This document shows, one piece after another, positions 46,921 to 56,959 of a DNA stretch of 64,000 bases. A program made the position numbers and the translations under genes. The notes under the pieces are model-generated. The model did not search any database, had not been told where the DNA came from, and worked only from the letters and a program-made list of their open reading frames with translations. The stretch is from Psychrobacter immobilis. Its GTDB lineage: Bacteria > Pseudomonadota > Gammaproteobacteria > Pseudomonadales > Moraxellaceae. The stretch covers positions 1,054,001 through 1,118,000 of the forward strand of contig CAJGZL010000001.1 of assembly GCA_904846145.1 (NCBI GenBank), read 5' to 3'. Position 1 is the stretch's first letter; the number at the start of each line of letters is the position of its first letter.

Positions 46921-49839
46921 TTAAGGCTTTACTGATACCAGCACGCGGATTGAATCAGGCACTAAAGATAAAGTCGCCAGCGCCTGCTCACCTTGCAGTT
47001 GCAATTGCTCTAAGCGCTCAATCTCGGTATCTCGCACATTGGGATTGATCGTTTGCAGATGCTTGAGGCGTTTGACCTCGCGTGACCATTGCTGGCTAAA
47101 GCGAGTATTCGCCTGCTCGCCAATATCTAGCAATTGCGCACGGGCGATGGCCTCAGCTTCGTAATAGCGCTGCTCTATCACATCGCTACGCGCTTTAATG
47201 ACTTGCCGCGCACGGTTTTTATCCAAGCGCTCAATGTGCGGCATGATCATATCGCTACTGATACGACTCGATAAGTCGCTTCCTTGCTCGCTAATGAATA
47301 CACGGATGTTTTGCGTAGGTAGTGTCGCAGGTAGATTCAGTAACTTGGGCGCGATAGCCTCTACGCGAAAGTTCACTTCTAGCATGACCATACCTTGTGG
47401 CATAGCATTGCTTTTGAGCATACCGACCGTCGTATTACCAAAGGTGCTGGTACTCGCCAGCTCATAGATCGCACGCATCAATGGATGCTCATGAGTAACG
47501 AAGTCGATCTCTTCACGCTGTAGAGCCAGTTCACGCTCAAAGGTCAAGGTCATACCGTCCTCGTCGCCTAACGGCAGACCCTCAATATAGTCACTAATCT
47601 CAGTGCTATCGACAGGTGAGATGACCCACGAGCCATCACGCTGCACGCTATAATCGATATTAGCTGATGCCAAAAAGCGCTCAACGAATTGCGGCAAAAG
47701 ATTATTAGCATCAAAATCATGCATAGCGTTCGCGATACGTCCTGCCACTCTTGGACGACACGAGTTATATTCTAAGAGACGGTCACGACCCATTTGCAGT
47801 TGCGACTCAAGACCTAAGCGGGTTTGCTTGGCATCCGCAATAAGATCTTGCAAAATCACTTGGTTATCAGACGTATCCGCACCTTCTATTTTTATGCCTT
47901 CTAGCAGCGGCTTTAACTCTGCAATATATTGCTCTTGTACGCTTTGCGCGGTTGGAGATATCTGGTTAAAGATATTGAGCGCACTATTGTACCAGTGATA
48001 CAGACGCTCTTGCGCGGTGCCTTCAATATAAGGCACATGCAAAGTAATTTGCTCAGTCTGTCCGATACGATCTAAGCGACCGATACGCTGCTCTAGAGTA
48101 TCTGGATTGGCAGGTAGATCCCAAAGTATCAACTGGCTGGCAAACTGAAAATTACGACCTTCCGAGCCAATCTCCGAGCACAGTAATATCTGCGCGCCCT
48201 CAGTATCAGCAAAGTAGGCCGATGCTTGATCACGCTCAAGTAGCGTCATCTGTTCAGTAAAGATCGCAGTCTTAATGCCAGCATGTAGACGTAATACCGC
48301 CTCCAGGCTCTCAACGGTCGCACCACTACGCGCTATGAGTAGCACCTTTTTCTGACGCAGTTCGCCCTTTAGAATATCAATCAACCACGGGACGCGTGGC
48401 TCATCCTCAAGCCAGCTACCATCGGGTTGGTTTTCTTCACCCCATAACTGCTCGCGCAACTTGCCAACGGTCTGATAGCTGCCTATCCAAGTATCTGGCA
48501 GTGGTAGCGGATGTGCTCGGCTTGTGCGCCCATAAAAGCCTTTAACGCTCTCACGAGTGTTACGGAATAACACTCGGCCCGTACCATGGCGATCCAGCAA
48601 TTCATTGAGCGCATAAGTGCGCAGTTTCTCGTCTTCGTTGATCGCCGCTAGCTCATCGTCACTAACCTCAAGCAGGTGGGTCAACGCGGCTATTTGATTA
48701 ACGCTTAACGGCTCATCTTCTATTAAGGTACTCGCTACCAAAGCCGTCTGAGCAAAAGCCTCTTGACCATCGATAAACTCTTCTAAGTCATCGAAGCGAT
48801 CGGCATCGAGCAGGCGCAAACGAGCAAAGTGGCTCTCAACCCCAAGCTGTTCGGGCGTCGCTGTTAGCAATAATACACCCGCCGTTTCTTCCGCAAAATC
48901 AGCAACTAAATCATACTTTTCATTACCACCTGAAGCCTCATTCCAATGCAGATGATGCGCCTCATCAACGACTAATAAATCAAAACCTGCCTCCATCGCT
49001 TGATCGTATAGATCATGATGATCAAGCAGCAGATCCATACCCGCGATAATACACTGCTCGGTTGCAAAGACGTTTTGCTCAGGATCATGCTCTTTAATCG
49101 CGGCGGTACGCACTAGATCAAACAGCGCAAAGTTGAGATTAAAGCGTCGACGTAGCTCGATCATCCACTGATACTGCAAGCTATCAGGTACTAAGATCAG
49201 CACCCGCTCAGCTTTACCTGTGAGGAGCTGCTGATGAATGATTAACCCTGCCTCTATCGTTTTGCCAAGGCCGACCTCATCCGCGAGTAATACGCGTGGC
49301 GCGATACGTTTGCCGACTTCATGAGCGATATACAGCTGATGCTCAATAATATCAACACGCGCGCCCATAAAACCCTTGAGTGGGTGTCCTGCCAGCGCGG
49401 TTTGCATACGCAAAATATCTTGGCGCAAATCATACCAGTCGCTGCGCTCAATACGTCCTGCCAGCAAGCGCTCAAGCGGCTTTGCTAGGGTAATATTAGC
49501 GGCAAGACGGGTCTCCATAATAGGCTTTATAGCAGTGCCTTGCTCATCATCTTCGACACTATATTTGAGCACACCCATCACCTCATCAACATCAGTGACG
49601 GTATAATTGTGACCTTGTTGATCACAGATACTATCGCCAACTTTGAATATGACTCGTGATAAAGGCGCGGACATCTTGGCGTAGACGCGCATCTCTTCGC
49701 TCTGTGGAAATAAGATATGTACACAGCGATCATCGACATCGATGACCACACCTAAGCCGAGTTCGGACTCAGTATCAGATAAATAACGTTGACCAACGGC
49801 GAATTCGGAGCTGTGCAGAGAGGCGGCAGTAATAGTCAT
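46921..49839 (-). CDS. rapA: RNA polymerase-associated ATPase RapA
   Basis: A 972-residue Swi2/Snf2 ATPase, the same size as E. coli RapA (968). It binds RNA polymerase and helps recycle it. The Walker A motif DEVGLGKT (about residue 188) lies in LLADEVGLGKTIEAGLIIHQQ, with DEAHH (about 290) and the helicase C-terminal motif EIGSEGRNFQFASQLILWDLP with QRIGRLDRIGQ. N-terminal Tudor-like part: RYLSDTESELGLGVV. The start has a weak ribosome site. Confidence 0.96.
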   Translation of the reverse strand: MTITAASLHSSEFAVGQRYLSDTESELGLGVVIDVDDRCVHILFPQSEEMRVYAKMSAPLSRVIFKVGDSICDQQGHNYTVTDVDEVMGVLKYSVEDDEQGTAIKPIMETRLAANITLAKPLERLLAGRIERSDWYDLRQDILRMQTALAGHPLKGFMGARVDIIEHQLYIAHEVGKRIAPRVLLADEVGLGKTIEAGLIIHQQLLTGKAERVLILVPDSLQYQWMIELRRRFNLNFALFDLVRTAAIKEHDPEQNVFATEQCIIAGMDLLLDHHDLYDQAMEAGFDLLVVDEAHHLHWNEASGGNEKYDLVADFAEETAGVLLLTATPEQLGVESHFARLRLLDADRFDDLEEFIDGQEAFAQTALVASTLIEDEPLSVNQIAALTHLLEVSDDELAAINEDEKLRTYALNELLDRHGTGRVLFRNTRESVKGFYGRTSRAHPLPLPDTWIGSYQTVGKLREQLWGEENQPDGSWLEDEPRVPWLIDILKGELRQKKVLLIARSGATVESLEAVLRLHAGIKTAIFTEQMTLLERDQASAYFADTEGAQILLCSEIGSEGRNFQFASQLILWDLPANPDTLEQRIGRLDRIGQTEQITLHVPYIEGTAQERLYHWYNSALNIFNQISPTAQSVQEQYIAELKPLLEGIKIEGADTSDNQVILQDLIADAKQTRLGLESQLQMGRDRLLEYNSCRPRVAGRIANAMHDFDANNLLPQFVERFLASANIDYSVQRDGSWVISPVDSTEISDYIEGLPLGDEDGMTLTFERELALQREEIDFVTHEHPLMRAIYELASTSTFGNTTVGMLKSNAMPQGMVMLEVNFRVEAIAPKLLNLPATLPTQNIRVFISEQGSDLSSRISSDMIMPHIERLDKNRARQVIKARSDVIEQRYYEAEAIARAQLLDIGEQANTRFSQQWSREVKRLKHLQTINPNVRDTEIERLEQLQLQGEQALATLSLVPDSIRVLVSVKP

Positions 49840-50211
49840 AGGGCAGTGTCTTTTTGTACTCAGTTAAGAAGAAGATAAGTCGTAATAATGATACGTTTGG
49901 GCTATTTCTATTTAATAAACGCAAAACTAATCAGTGTAAAGTTAATCAGCGCAAAAGCCGAACCATTATATAACGTTAGCGGTTAGATGAGTGCGTTATT
50001 CTCACTTTTCAAGAGACTATCTATTTACCAAGTTCTGAGCGCCATTAAGTCTAAATGCTATCAAGTTATAAGTGCTGTTAAATGATAGGTGTAATAGTCA
50101 ACGGTTCTCGTTCGTGCCTTCTTATGCTACATTGACTAAAAAACTCACAACACTGTTTATAGCATGAGCTTGAGCTGATGTTTATCGATAATAAATCTCT
50201 AAGGAATAACC
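49840..50211. other. Divergent promoter region rapA / hydroxyacid dehydrogenase
   Basis: About 370 bases without a gene. A possible plus-strand promoter TTGACT (50132-50137), 18-bp spacer, TTTATA (50156-50161) precedes the dehydrogenase. Nothing else stands out. Confidence 0.4.
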
Positions 50212-51153
50212 ATGAAAGCTGTATTTTTAGATAGAGGAACCTTTTCTCAAGACTTAGACTTACCAGTACCAGCGGGTATCACCGATTACGTCACTTATGA
50301 CGATACTGAACATAGCGACGAGATTATTATTGAGCGCTGTATAGATGCCGAGATTATTATCGCTAATAAAGTTAAAATCAGCGCAGCAGCGATTGCCAAG
50401 CTGCCCAAGCTGAAGCTCATTCAGCTAACTGCCACAGGCATGAATAATGTCAATCAAGAGGCCTGCAAAACCCATAATGTCACCCTATTAAATGTTGCAG
50501 GCTATGCGGTCAAAAGCGTACCTGAACATACCTTTATGCTGATGCTCAATGCGATGCGTGCAGGTGTCTATTATCATAACAAAGTCATCGACGGCTCATG
50601 GCAAGACAATGGCAACTGGTGTTTGCTCGATATACCCCTGATAGATCTAGAGGATAAAACCTTAGGTATTATCGGTGTGGGTACTATCGGTAAGCGCGTC
50701 ACCGACATCGCCCGCGCTTTTGGCATGACAGTATTATGGGCGGAGCACCAAGGCCGCGAGCCGCGAAATCAAGATTATACGGCATTCGACGAAGTGCTCG
50801 CCAGCTCAGATGTCATTAGCTTGCATTGCCCATTGACTGAGCAAACTGAACATTTAATTAATAAAGAAACGCTTGCCAAAATGCACAAGCAGCCCTTGAT
50901 CATCAATGTCGCACGCGGCGGTATCGTCGATTCGCAAGCGCTAACCGATGCCATCAACAGTGAGCAAATTATCGGTTATGGTAGCGATGTTTTTGAACAA
51001 GAGCCGATCGCTGCTGACGATCCGCTGCACAGCCTTAGCAAGCATCCACGGGTGATATTTAGCCCGCATAACGCTTGGGGCAGCGAAAGTGCGCAAATCA
51101 CCTTGTGGAATATTTTGAGCAAGCAAGTGGCTGAGTTTATTGAGAATAGCTAA
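50212..51153 (+). CDS. D-2-hydroxyacid dehydrogenase (glycerate dehydrogenase-like)
   Basis: A 313-residue NAD(P)-dependent dehydrogenase. The cofactor motif GVGTIG is in LGIIGVGTIGKRV (about 149-161). The catalytic Arg is in INVARGGIVD, Glu in VFEQEPI and His in FSPHNAWGS. The N-terminal substrate domain has LIQLTATGMNNV. It resembles HprA-type glycerate/hydroxypyruvate reductases; the exact substrate is not certain. AAGGAA precedes the ATG. Confidence 0.9.
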   Translation: MKAVFLDRGTFSQDLDLPVPAGITDYVTYDDTEHSDEIIIERCIDAEIIIANKVKISAAAIAKLPKLKLIQLTATGMNNVNQEACKTHNVTLLNVAGYAVKSVPEHTFMLMLNAMRAGVYYHNKVIDGSWQDNGNWCLLDIPLIDLEDKTLGIIGVGTIGKRVTDIARAFGMTVLWAEHQGREPRNQDYTAFDEVLASSDVISLHCPLTEQTEHLINKETLAKMHKQPLIINVARGGIVDSQALTDAINSEQIIGYGSDVFEQEPIAADDPLHSLSKHPRVIFSPHNAWGSESAQITLWNILSKQVAEFIENS

Positions 51154-51262
51154 CGTATTAAAGTCAGTTATCGCAATGTGCTACCGACATGACTTTTAGT
51201 GTGCTTTTCGCAAACGGTACAGAGGCTGCAAAAATTGTGTTAATAGCACTGATGGTATTTTT

Positions 51263-52924
51263 CTAGCGACTAAAGCTGAGCCACTTGTCCTTTATTCGTC
51301 GATGTTTGAGTATGATACGATCACTTAAGTAATTGCTAGTGACTTTCCATGGATAGCGGTCGCCTTGCTTGGGTAGCTCATCTTTAGCGCGGCTAATATA
51401 GCCTGCTGATAGTGAACCCATGATCGTATCTGCTTGGCGCTGCACATTTTCGCCTTCAATCTCAACTTGCGGCACAGCTGTATAATAGCGATGCTTTTTC
51501 ATATGATTCAATAGCCTTATCAAGTAGCTACAGGCCAGATCGACTTTGAGCGTCCACGACGCATTGGTATAACCAAAGATAACCGCCATATTAGGAACAC
51601 CTTCAACCAGCACCGCTTTGTAAGTCATACGCGAGCCTATAGTAGTCTCGATCCCGTCGACATATATCTTGGCCCCGCCAAGCATTTGTAATTTCAGTCC
51701 CGTTGCGGTAACGATAATATCAGCGTCAAGATGCTGACCTGACTTAAGGGTAATTCCCGTTGACGTAAAGTGGCTGATCTGATCAGTGACCACTTCTGCA
51801 CGCTCGCCATGCAAGGCTAGAAATAAGTCACTGTCAGGTATAGCGCACAGGCGTTCATCCCAAGGATTATAATCGGGTAAAAAGTGCTTCACATCTACCC
51901 CACTATCTTTGAGGTCGCGTTTTGCCCAATACTTTAATAATCCCCGTAGCACTTTTGGTGCATGTACTGCCAACTGATAGACGCCTTGCTGCCTCAGCAC
52001 ATTACGCGTTCTGAGCAAAGTATAAGCTTGCTGCTCAGATAACGGTGAGTACTTAGCGGATAACCAATTGAGCGCAGCGTCATCACCTGCAACGCTGGCG
52101 ACATAAGTCGGACTGCGTTGCAGCATCGTCACATGCCGCGCGCACTGCTGGCCATCTTTATCGACTAGCGCTGGCAATAAAGTCATCGCTGTTGCGCCAC
52201 TGCCAATAATCACCATCTTTTTATCATCGTAATCTACATCACGCCAAAACTGTGGATGCACAATTTGCCCTGCAAAGTCCTCTTCACCTTCAAACTGCGG
52301 TCGATAGCCTACTTCATAATCGTAATAGCCTGTTGCGCCAACTACAAAGTTTGCTGATAGAGTAAACATCTCGCCGCTATTATGATTTTTGATGGTCGCC
52401 GTCCATAATTGCTGGCTACTCGACCATGACAATTGCTGGACTTCATGACGATAGCGAATGTGCTGGATAACTTTGTATTCGCGGGCAGTATCAGTGATAT
52501 AGCTTTTTATATCGCTACCACTAGCTAGCATTCTAGCGTTGACCCAAGGGCGAAAGCTATAGCCAAAAGTGAGCGCGTCTGAGTCTGAACGTATCCCTGG
52601 ATAATTAAATAAATCCCAAGTGCCGCCTAGGTCTGCGCGTTTCTCTAACACTACAAAGCGCTGCGCTAAAGACTGGTTTTTAGGGTTACAACCTTTTCTC
52701 TTATGGCTGTCTTTTTTGGCAATGCGCTTATTAGCAAAGTCATTGCCGAAATAGCTTTGCTGCTTATCTTGTTGTAAATAGCAGGCCATACCGATACCGG
52801 CGACACCTGCGCCAATAATCAACACTTCATAATCTGCGCGCACAGGTGATGGCGACTGACTACTTACAAGTCGGCTGCTGATACTATTTTTAATAGCTTG
52901 TTTGGCTGCGCTAATGCCGAGCAT
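51263..52924 (-). CDS. Flavin-containing, Baeyer-Villiger-type monooxygenase
   Basis: A 553-residue FAD/NADPH monooxygenase. The FAD site is GAGVAG (38-43), the NADPH site GSGATA (241-246). Between them lies the Baeyer-Villiger fingerprint F217-x-G-x3-H223-x3-W227. GGTWDLFNYPGIRSDSDALTFGYSF is typical. Substrates of relatives include ketones and other carbonyls. An unusual basic insertion (about 53-88, with KRKGCNPKNQ) splits the first Rossmann unit before FVVLEKRADLGG. AAGGATAAT precedes the ATG. Confidence 0.88.
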   Translation of the reverse strand: MLGISAAKQAIKNSISSRLVSSQSPSPVRADYEVLIIGAGVAGIGMACYLQQDKQQSYFGNDFANKRIAKKDSHKRKGCNPKNQSLAQRFVVLEKRADLGGTWDLFNYPGIRSDSDALTFGYSFRPWVNARMLASGSDIKSYITDTAREYKVIQHIRYRHEVQQLSWSSSQQLWTATIKNHNSGEMFTLSANFVVGATGYYDYEVGYRPQFEGEEDFAGQIVHPQFWRDVDYDDKKMVIIGSGATAMTLLPALVDKDGQQCARHVTMLQRSPTYVASVAGDDAALNWLSAKYSPLSEQQAYTLLRTRNVLRQQGVYQLAVHAPKVLRGLLKYWAKRDLKDSGVDVKHFLPDYNPWDERLCAIPDSDLFLALHGERAEVVTDQISHFTSTGITLKSGQHLDADIIVTATGLKLQMLGGAKIYVDGIETTIGSRMTYKAVLVEGVPNMAVIFGYTNASWTLKVDLACSYLIRLLNHMKKHRYYTAVPQVEIEGENVQRQADTIMGSLSAGYISRAKDELPKQGDRYPWKVTSNYLSDRIILKHRRIKDKWLSFSR

Positions 52925-53114
52925 AATATTATCCTTGTATAACTTATCACTATCTTATTATGAATAAGCTATTGATTTATCGAGAATATTCGACTCTATA
53001 GTTCACAGCTGTACACCGCTACCTCATCATACCCATAACAATATAAAAGCGCAGCGTGTAAAAGCTTAGCCATTCAAAAATTTTAGCGTTTGTAACCACT
53101 TAACGCCTATTCAT

Positions 53115-53828
53115 TCAAAAAGGACACGGACTTTGCCAATCCATCCAAGCACCAAGCACAGGATGCTTAAGGCGCAATTGCTGCGCGTGCAAGTTCAGCC
53201 TTGGTGCGATAGTCAAGGCGGCATCCTCAGCATAGATAGGGTCACCAATGATCACATGACCGGCATGCACCATATGCACCCGCAGCTGATGGCTACGACC
53301 CGTCACTGGCTGCAGCGCAACCCTAGTCACCGTTTGCCCCGCACAGTCCTCAAAACCTAGTATTTCATATTTAGTCAGCGCATTTTTATGCCAGTCGAGA
53401 TCTACCACATGACGCGGTTTAGTCGTAGGCTCGTAGCGTACAGGGATAGATATTTTACCTCTTGCACCGACAGCTTCCCACTCGCCGAATACTCGCGCTT
53501 GATAAGTTTTTTGCGGCAAGCGCTCAATAAATTGCTTACTGATATGGGTTTGCGCAGCAGCATTTTTGGCAAATATTAGTAGCCCTGAGGTATCCATATC
53601 CAAACGATGAATCAATTTGACCTGTGGATTGACGCGCTCAAGCCTAGCCAGCAAGCTCACTTTAAGCGTCTTACCATCGACACTCAGTAGGCCTGCTGGC
53701 TTATCAACCAACCAAATATCATCATCTTCATAGACAGTCACTTGCTCTGCAAAATCTCTAAAAAATCGAGCATCCTGTTGAGCTTCTTGTAGATTAAGAG
53801 CGGCTGTAGTGTCGTCATTGTAGAGCAT
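53115..53828 (-). CDS. rluA: RluA-family pseudouridine synthase
   Basis: A 237-residue enzyme that makes pseudouridine in RNA. The catalytic Asp lies in HRLDMDTSGLLIFAK. Late motifs PVTGRSHQLRVHMVHAGHVIIGDPIYA and RLNLHAQQLRLKHP match RluA (23S rRNA position 746 and tRNA position 32 in E. coli). There is no S4 domain, consistent with RluA. I chose the ATG at 53828 over the TTG at 53852. About 280 bases separate it from divergent trxA. Confidence 0.88.
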   Translation of the reverse strand: MLYNDDTTAALNLQEAQQDARFFRDFAEQVTVYEDDDIWLVDKPAGLLSVDGKTLKVSLLARLERVNPQVKLIHRLDMDTSGLLIFAKNAAAQTHISKQFIERLPQKTYQARVFGEWEAVGARGKISIPVRYEPTTKPRHVVDLDWHKNALTKYEILGFEDCAGQTVTRVALQPVTGRSHQLRVHMVHAGHVIIGDPIYAEDAALTIAPRLNLHAQQLRLKHPVLGAWMDWQSPCPF

Positions 53829-54111
53829 AAAATTACTACTTATATAGGGCAAGTTAGAGTTGTTTGAATACTTACAATTTACTCAACAGTAAACTATAAG
53901 TACTTGAGGAAGTTAAGTGTTGTTTGATATGTTAATTTGAGTGTCGATTTATTGTATTAATAGTAATGGTTAGCTATTTCAACCAGCTATGTACTACCAA
54001 GCATGCTAGTATAACGGCATATTTTTATTCATCCTTAATTTTCTTTAATCGGGTTTTAACAGCTTAATATTAATGCCTGGATTAAAGAAATCATAAAAAA
54101 GAGAGAAAATT

Positions 54112-54438
54112 ATGTCAGATCTTATCGTAAATACTACTGATGACAACTTTGATCAAGATGTCTTGCAAGCAGATGTTCCTGTTTTGGTTGATTTTTGGGC
54201 AACGTGGTGTGGCCCATGTAAATCTATTGCGCCTATCTTAGAAGATTTAGCGAGCGAGTACGAAGGTAAAGTCAAAATCGTCAAAGTCGATGTCGATAGC
54301 AACCCACAAGCGGCGAGCCGTTTTGGTATTCGTAACATTCCTACTTTGTTTGTCTTCAAAAACGGCGAAAAAGTAGACTCTGTTATGGGTCTACAACCAA
54401 AGTCTGAGCTGGCTAAAGTATTAGATAAGCATATCTAA
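54112..54438 (+). CDS. trxA: Thioredoxin
   Basis: A 108-residue thioredoxin 1, a cytoplasmic disulfide reductase. The active site is W-C33-G-P-C36 in FWATWCGPCK, with the cis-Pro in NIPTLFVFKNG. GAGAG lies before the ATG. A terminator follows, and rho comes next, the same order as in E. coli. Confidence 0.97.
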   Translation: MSDLIVNTTDDNFDQDVLQADVPVLVDFWATWCGPCKSIAPILEDLASEYEGKVKIVKVDVDSNPQAASRFGIRNIPTLFVFKNGEKVDSVMGLQPKSELAKVLDKHI

Positions 54439-54500
54439 GCGATCTGTACTAATCAGCCTTGATCAATACTAAATTGATCAACAATAACTTTATAAATAAT

Positions 54501-54536
54501 AAAAAAGCCGTTATCTCATCCAGATAACGGCTTTTT
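54501..54536 (+). terminator. Terminator after trxA
   Basis: Stem AAAAAGCCGTTATCT / AGATAACGGCTTTTT, separating trxA from rho. Confidence 0.9.
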
Positions 54537-54548
54537 GCTACCGTTTGA

Positions 54549-54618
54549 GCTAAAAAAACCAATTATCCAATTTTTTTAGCAAAAATAATTGACAAGGCTA
54601 TCTTGAAAACCGTATAGT
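54549..54618 (+). promoter_or_regulatory. rho promoter with AT hairpin upstream
   Basis: TTGACA (54589-54594), 18-bp spacer, TATAGT (54613-54618). Just upstream lies an exact inverted repeat GCTAAAAAAA / TTTTTTTAGC (54549-54580). The transcript would have a leader of roughly 385 bases before rho, with no ORF of note in it. Confidence 0.6.
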
Positions 54619-54625
54619 CTTGTCT

Positions 54626-55008
54626 CAAGCAAAATCTAATATGTGTCATAAGCGTCCTGTCGCTGGTTACCTTGTGTTTATAATCATTGAATACAAATAT
54701 AATTATTAGATACCGTAACTAGCTATCATTACTAAATATTGTAACTAGTCGTCATTACTGAATAAATAAATAACTACGATAATAAGTATTAAATACTTAT
54801 CATATCCCTTTATGTGGCCTTTCTTATCGTCATCATTTCTTTGCTCTTTTTAATAGTGCAAGTCATGACTCGATGTATAAAATCTGGTTCTACCTAAAGA
54901 TCAACTTTGTGCACACCTCCTATTATCATACTAATGTTGTCCCAAACAATGTCATAGGTTGTGCTTTCAATGGCCTCTCGCGCCTGATCACCTGCTAACG
55001 ACTTATCT
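54626..55008 (+). other. Long untranslated leader of rho
   Basis: About 380 bases between the inferred promoter and the rho ATG, AT-rich and without a gene. In E. coli, rho is controlled by Rho-dependent termination in its leader; the long leader here fits that, by inference. Confidence 0.45.
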
Positions 55009-56277
55009 ATGAATTTAACTGAATTAAAGAAAAAATCAATCGCTGAGCTATTGACCATTGCCAAAGAGATGGGTCTTGACAATATGGCGCGTAGCCGTAA
55101 GCAAGACATCATATTTGCTATTCTAAAAACTCACGCCCGTAACGGTGAAGCCATTTATGGTGATGGCGTATTAGAAGTACTCCCTGATGGCTTTGGCTTT
55201 TTGCGCTCATCTGAAGGCTCATATTTGGCAGGTCCTGATGATATCTATGTCAGCCCAAGTCAGATTCGCCGTTTTAGTCTTAAGACAGGTGATAGCATCG
55301 CGGGCACTATTCGCCCGCCAAAAGATTCTGAGCGTTATTTTGCGCTGCTCAAAGTGGGTGAGATCAACTTTGATACTCCAGATCGCTCGCGTCACAAGCT
55401 TATCTTTGAGAATTTGACCCCATTATTTCCCACTGAGCATCTTAAGCTTGAATCTGGTAACGGTACTAGTGAAGATTTAACCGGTCGAATCATTGATTTA
55501 ATCGCACCTATCGGTAAAGGTCAGCGCTCGATCATTGTTGCGCCGCCTAAAGCGGGTAAGACCGTCCTCTTGCAGACCATCGCTCAAGCCATTACCCGCA
55601 ACAACCCTGAGTGTTATTTGATCGTGCTCTTGATTGATGAGCGCCCAGAAGAAGTTACTGAGATGGTGCGTACCGTTCGTGGTGAAGTCGTCGCTTCAAC
55701 GTTTGATGAGCCGCCGCAGCGCCATGTACAAGTCGCTGAAATGGTCATTGAAAAGGCCAAACGTCTTGTTGAGCATAAGCAAGACGTGGTTATTTTGCTC
55801 GACTCTATTACTCGTCTGGCTCGTGCTTATAACACGGTCATCCCATCATCAGGCAAAGTACTGACAGGTGGTCTTGACGCCAATGCGCTTGAGCGGCCAA
55901 AACGCTTTTTTGGTGCCGCACGTAATGTCGAGGAAGGAGGCAGCCTGACTATTATTGCCAGCGCTTTGATTGACACGGGTAGTAAAATGGATAGTGTAAT
56001 CTTTGAAGAATTTAAGGGGACTGGTAACCAAGAGATTACTCTTGAGCGTGATTTGGCAGAAAAGCGCGTTTTCCCGGCGATCAATATCAAGCGATCAGGT
56101 ACTCGTCGCGAAGAGCGTTTGCTCAGTGAAGACAAGTTACGTAAAGTCTGGATCCTGCGCAAGCTATTGCAGCCGATGGATGGTGTACAAGCGACTGAAT
56201 TCTTATTAGATCGTCTAAAAGAGGCGAAAACGAATGATGAGTTCTTTGAGCAAATGAAGCGCAAATCACAGAACTAA
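55009..56277 (+). CDS. rho: Transcription termination factor Rho
   Basis: A 422-residue hexameric RNA helicase, close to the E. coli length (419). Domain order: N-terminal Rho_N helices ([22 protein letters not shown]), the RNA-binding cold-shock domain ([32 protein letters not shown]), and the ATPase with P-loop APPKAGKT (178-185), Walker [17 protein letters not shown] and the Q-loop/R-loop region. There is no insertion in the RNA-binding domain. The ATG has no clear ribosome site. Confidence 0.97.
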   Translation: MNLTELKKKSIAELLTIAKEMGLDNMARSRKQDIIFAILKTHARNGEAIYGDGVLEVLPDGFGFLRSSEGSYLAGPDDIYVSPSQIRRFSLKTGDSIAGTIRPPKDSERYFALLKVGEINFDTPDRSRHKLIFENLTPLFPTEHLKLESGNGTSEDLTGRIIDLIAPIGKGQRSIIVAPPKAGKTVLLQTIAQAITRNNPECYLIVLLIDERPEEVTEMVRTVRGEVVASTFDEPPQRHVQVAEMVIEKAKRLVEHKQDVVILLDSITRLARAYNTVIPSSGKVLTGGLDANALERPKRFFGAARNVEEGGSLTIIASALIDTGSKMDSVIFEEFKGTGNQEITLERDLAEKRVFPAINIKRSGTRREERLLSEDKLRKVWILRKLLQPMDGVQATEFLLDRLKEAKTNDEFFEQMKRKSQN

Positions 56278-56307
56278 TTCCTTTACACTTGACTTAACCT
56301 ATATCTA

Positions 56308-56332
56308 AGACTGCATTATTGCAGTCTTTTTT
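56308..56332 (+). terminator. Terminator after rho
   Basis: Stem AGACTGCA / TGCAGTCT with loop TTAT and a T run. The following 250 bases up to the lipoprotein gene hold no feature I can support. Confidence 0.85.
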
Positions 56333-56579
56333 ATTAACACGATTTTTATAACACTGTAAAATCAGTTAGCGTAATATCAATACAAATACAAGATGAATAA
56401 GTGAATACCCTACTGACGTCACAGTAGGGAAACATCGTTAACAGTCTATTTGCAAAGCTTAGCGTTTCTACTACGACCAGATGCCTATATAAAGGCTACT
56501 ATAATCGCTAAGAAGATACTCGCATGCTCAATATGTGGTACTCTAAATCAAATATTTGACAAAACTTATAGGTGATAAT

Positions 56580-56825
56580 ATGAAATTAGCTCAATCTATC
56601 GCAATGGCAACCATTGCAAGCTCAGCTTTAATTATGACGGGTTGTAACTCTACTGGTGGTTATAATAGCGGTGTCAGTAATACTGCCAAAGGTGCCACTG
56701 CTGGTGCTGTTGCTGGTGCTTTGATTAAAAGTGGTGGCGATAGTAAAGATATCGCTCGTGGCGCGTTAGGTGGTGCTGCTATTGGTGGTGCTGGTGGTTA
56801 CATCTATGACAAAACCAAGAACTAA
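56580..56825 (+). CDS. Glycine-zipper lipoprotein
   Basis: An 81-residue lipoprotein. I chose the ATG at 56580 because AGGTGAT lies before it. The signal peptide ends in the lipobox LIMTGC, with the lipidated Cys at residue 21. The mature part is a glycine zipper (AKGATAGAVAGALI... and ARGALGGAAIGGAGGYIYD), as in the SlyB/YMGG-like outer-membrane lipoproteins. It probably sits in the outer membrane. Confidence 0.85.
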   Translation: MKLAQSIAMATIASSALIMTGCNSTGGYNSGVSNTAKGATAGAVAGALIKSGGDSKDIARGALGGAAIGGAGGYIYDKTKN

Positions 56826-56846
56826 TCTTTAATCCTTATAAAAAAC

Positions 56847-56879
56847 AACCCCGATATCAATATAGCGGGGTTATTTTTT
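56847..56879 (+). terminator. Terminator after the glycine-zipper lipoprotein
   Basis: Stem AACCCCG / CGGGGTT followed by ATTTTTTA, before the convergent ypfJ gene. Confidence 0.75.
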
Positions 56880-56959
56880 ATAAGATTTTTATTGTATAGA
56901 CGACAGCTAAGCTCGAAAAGACTAGCGCTAACTTATTTATCGAGTATCAGTAAAGATAA

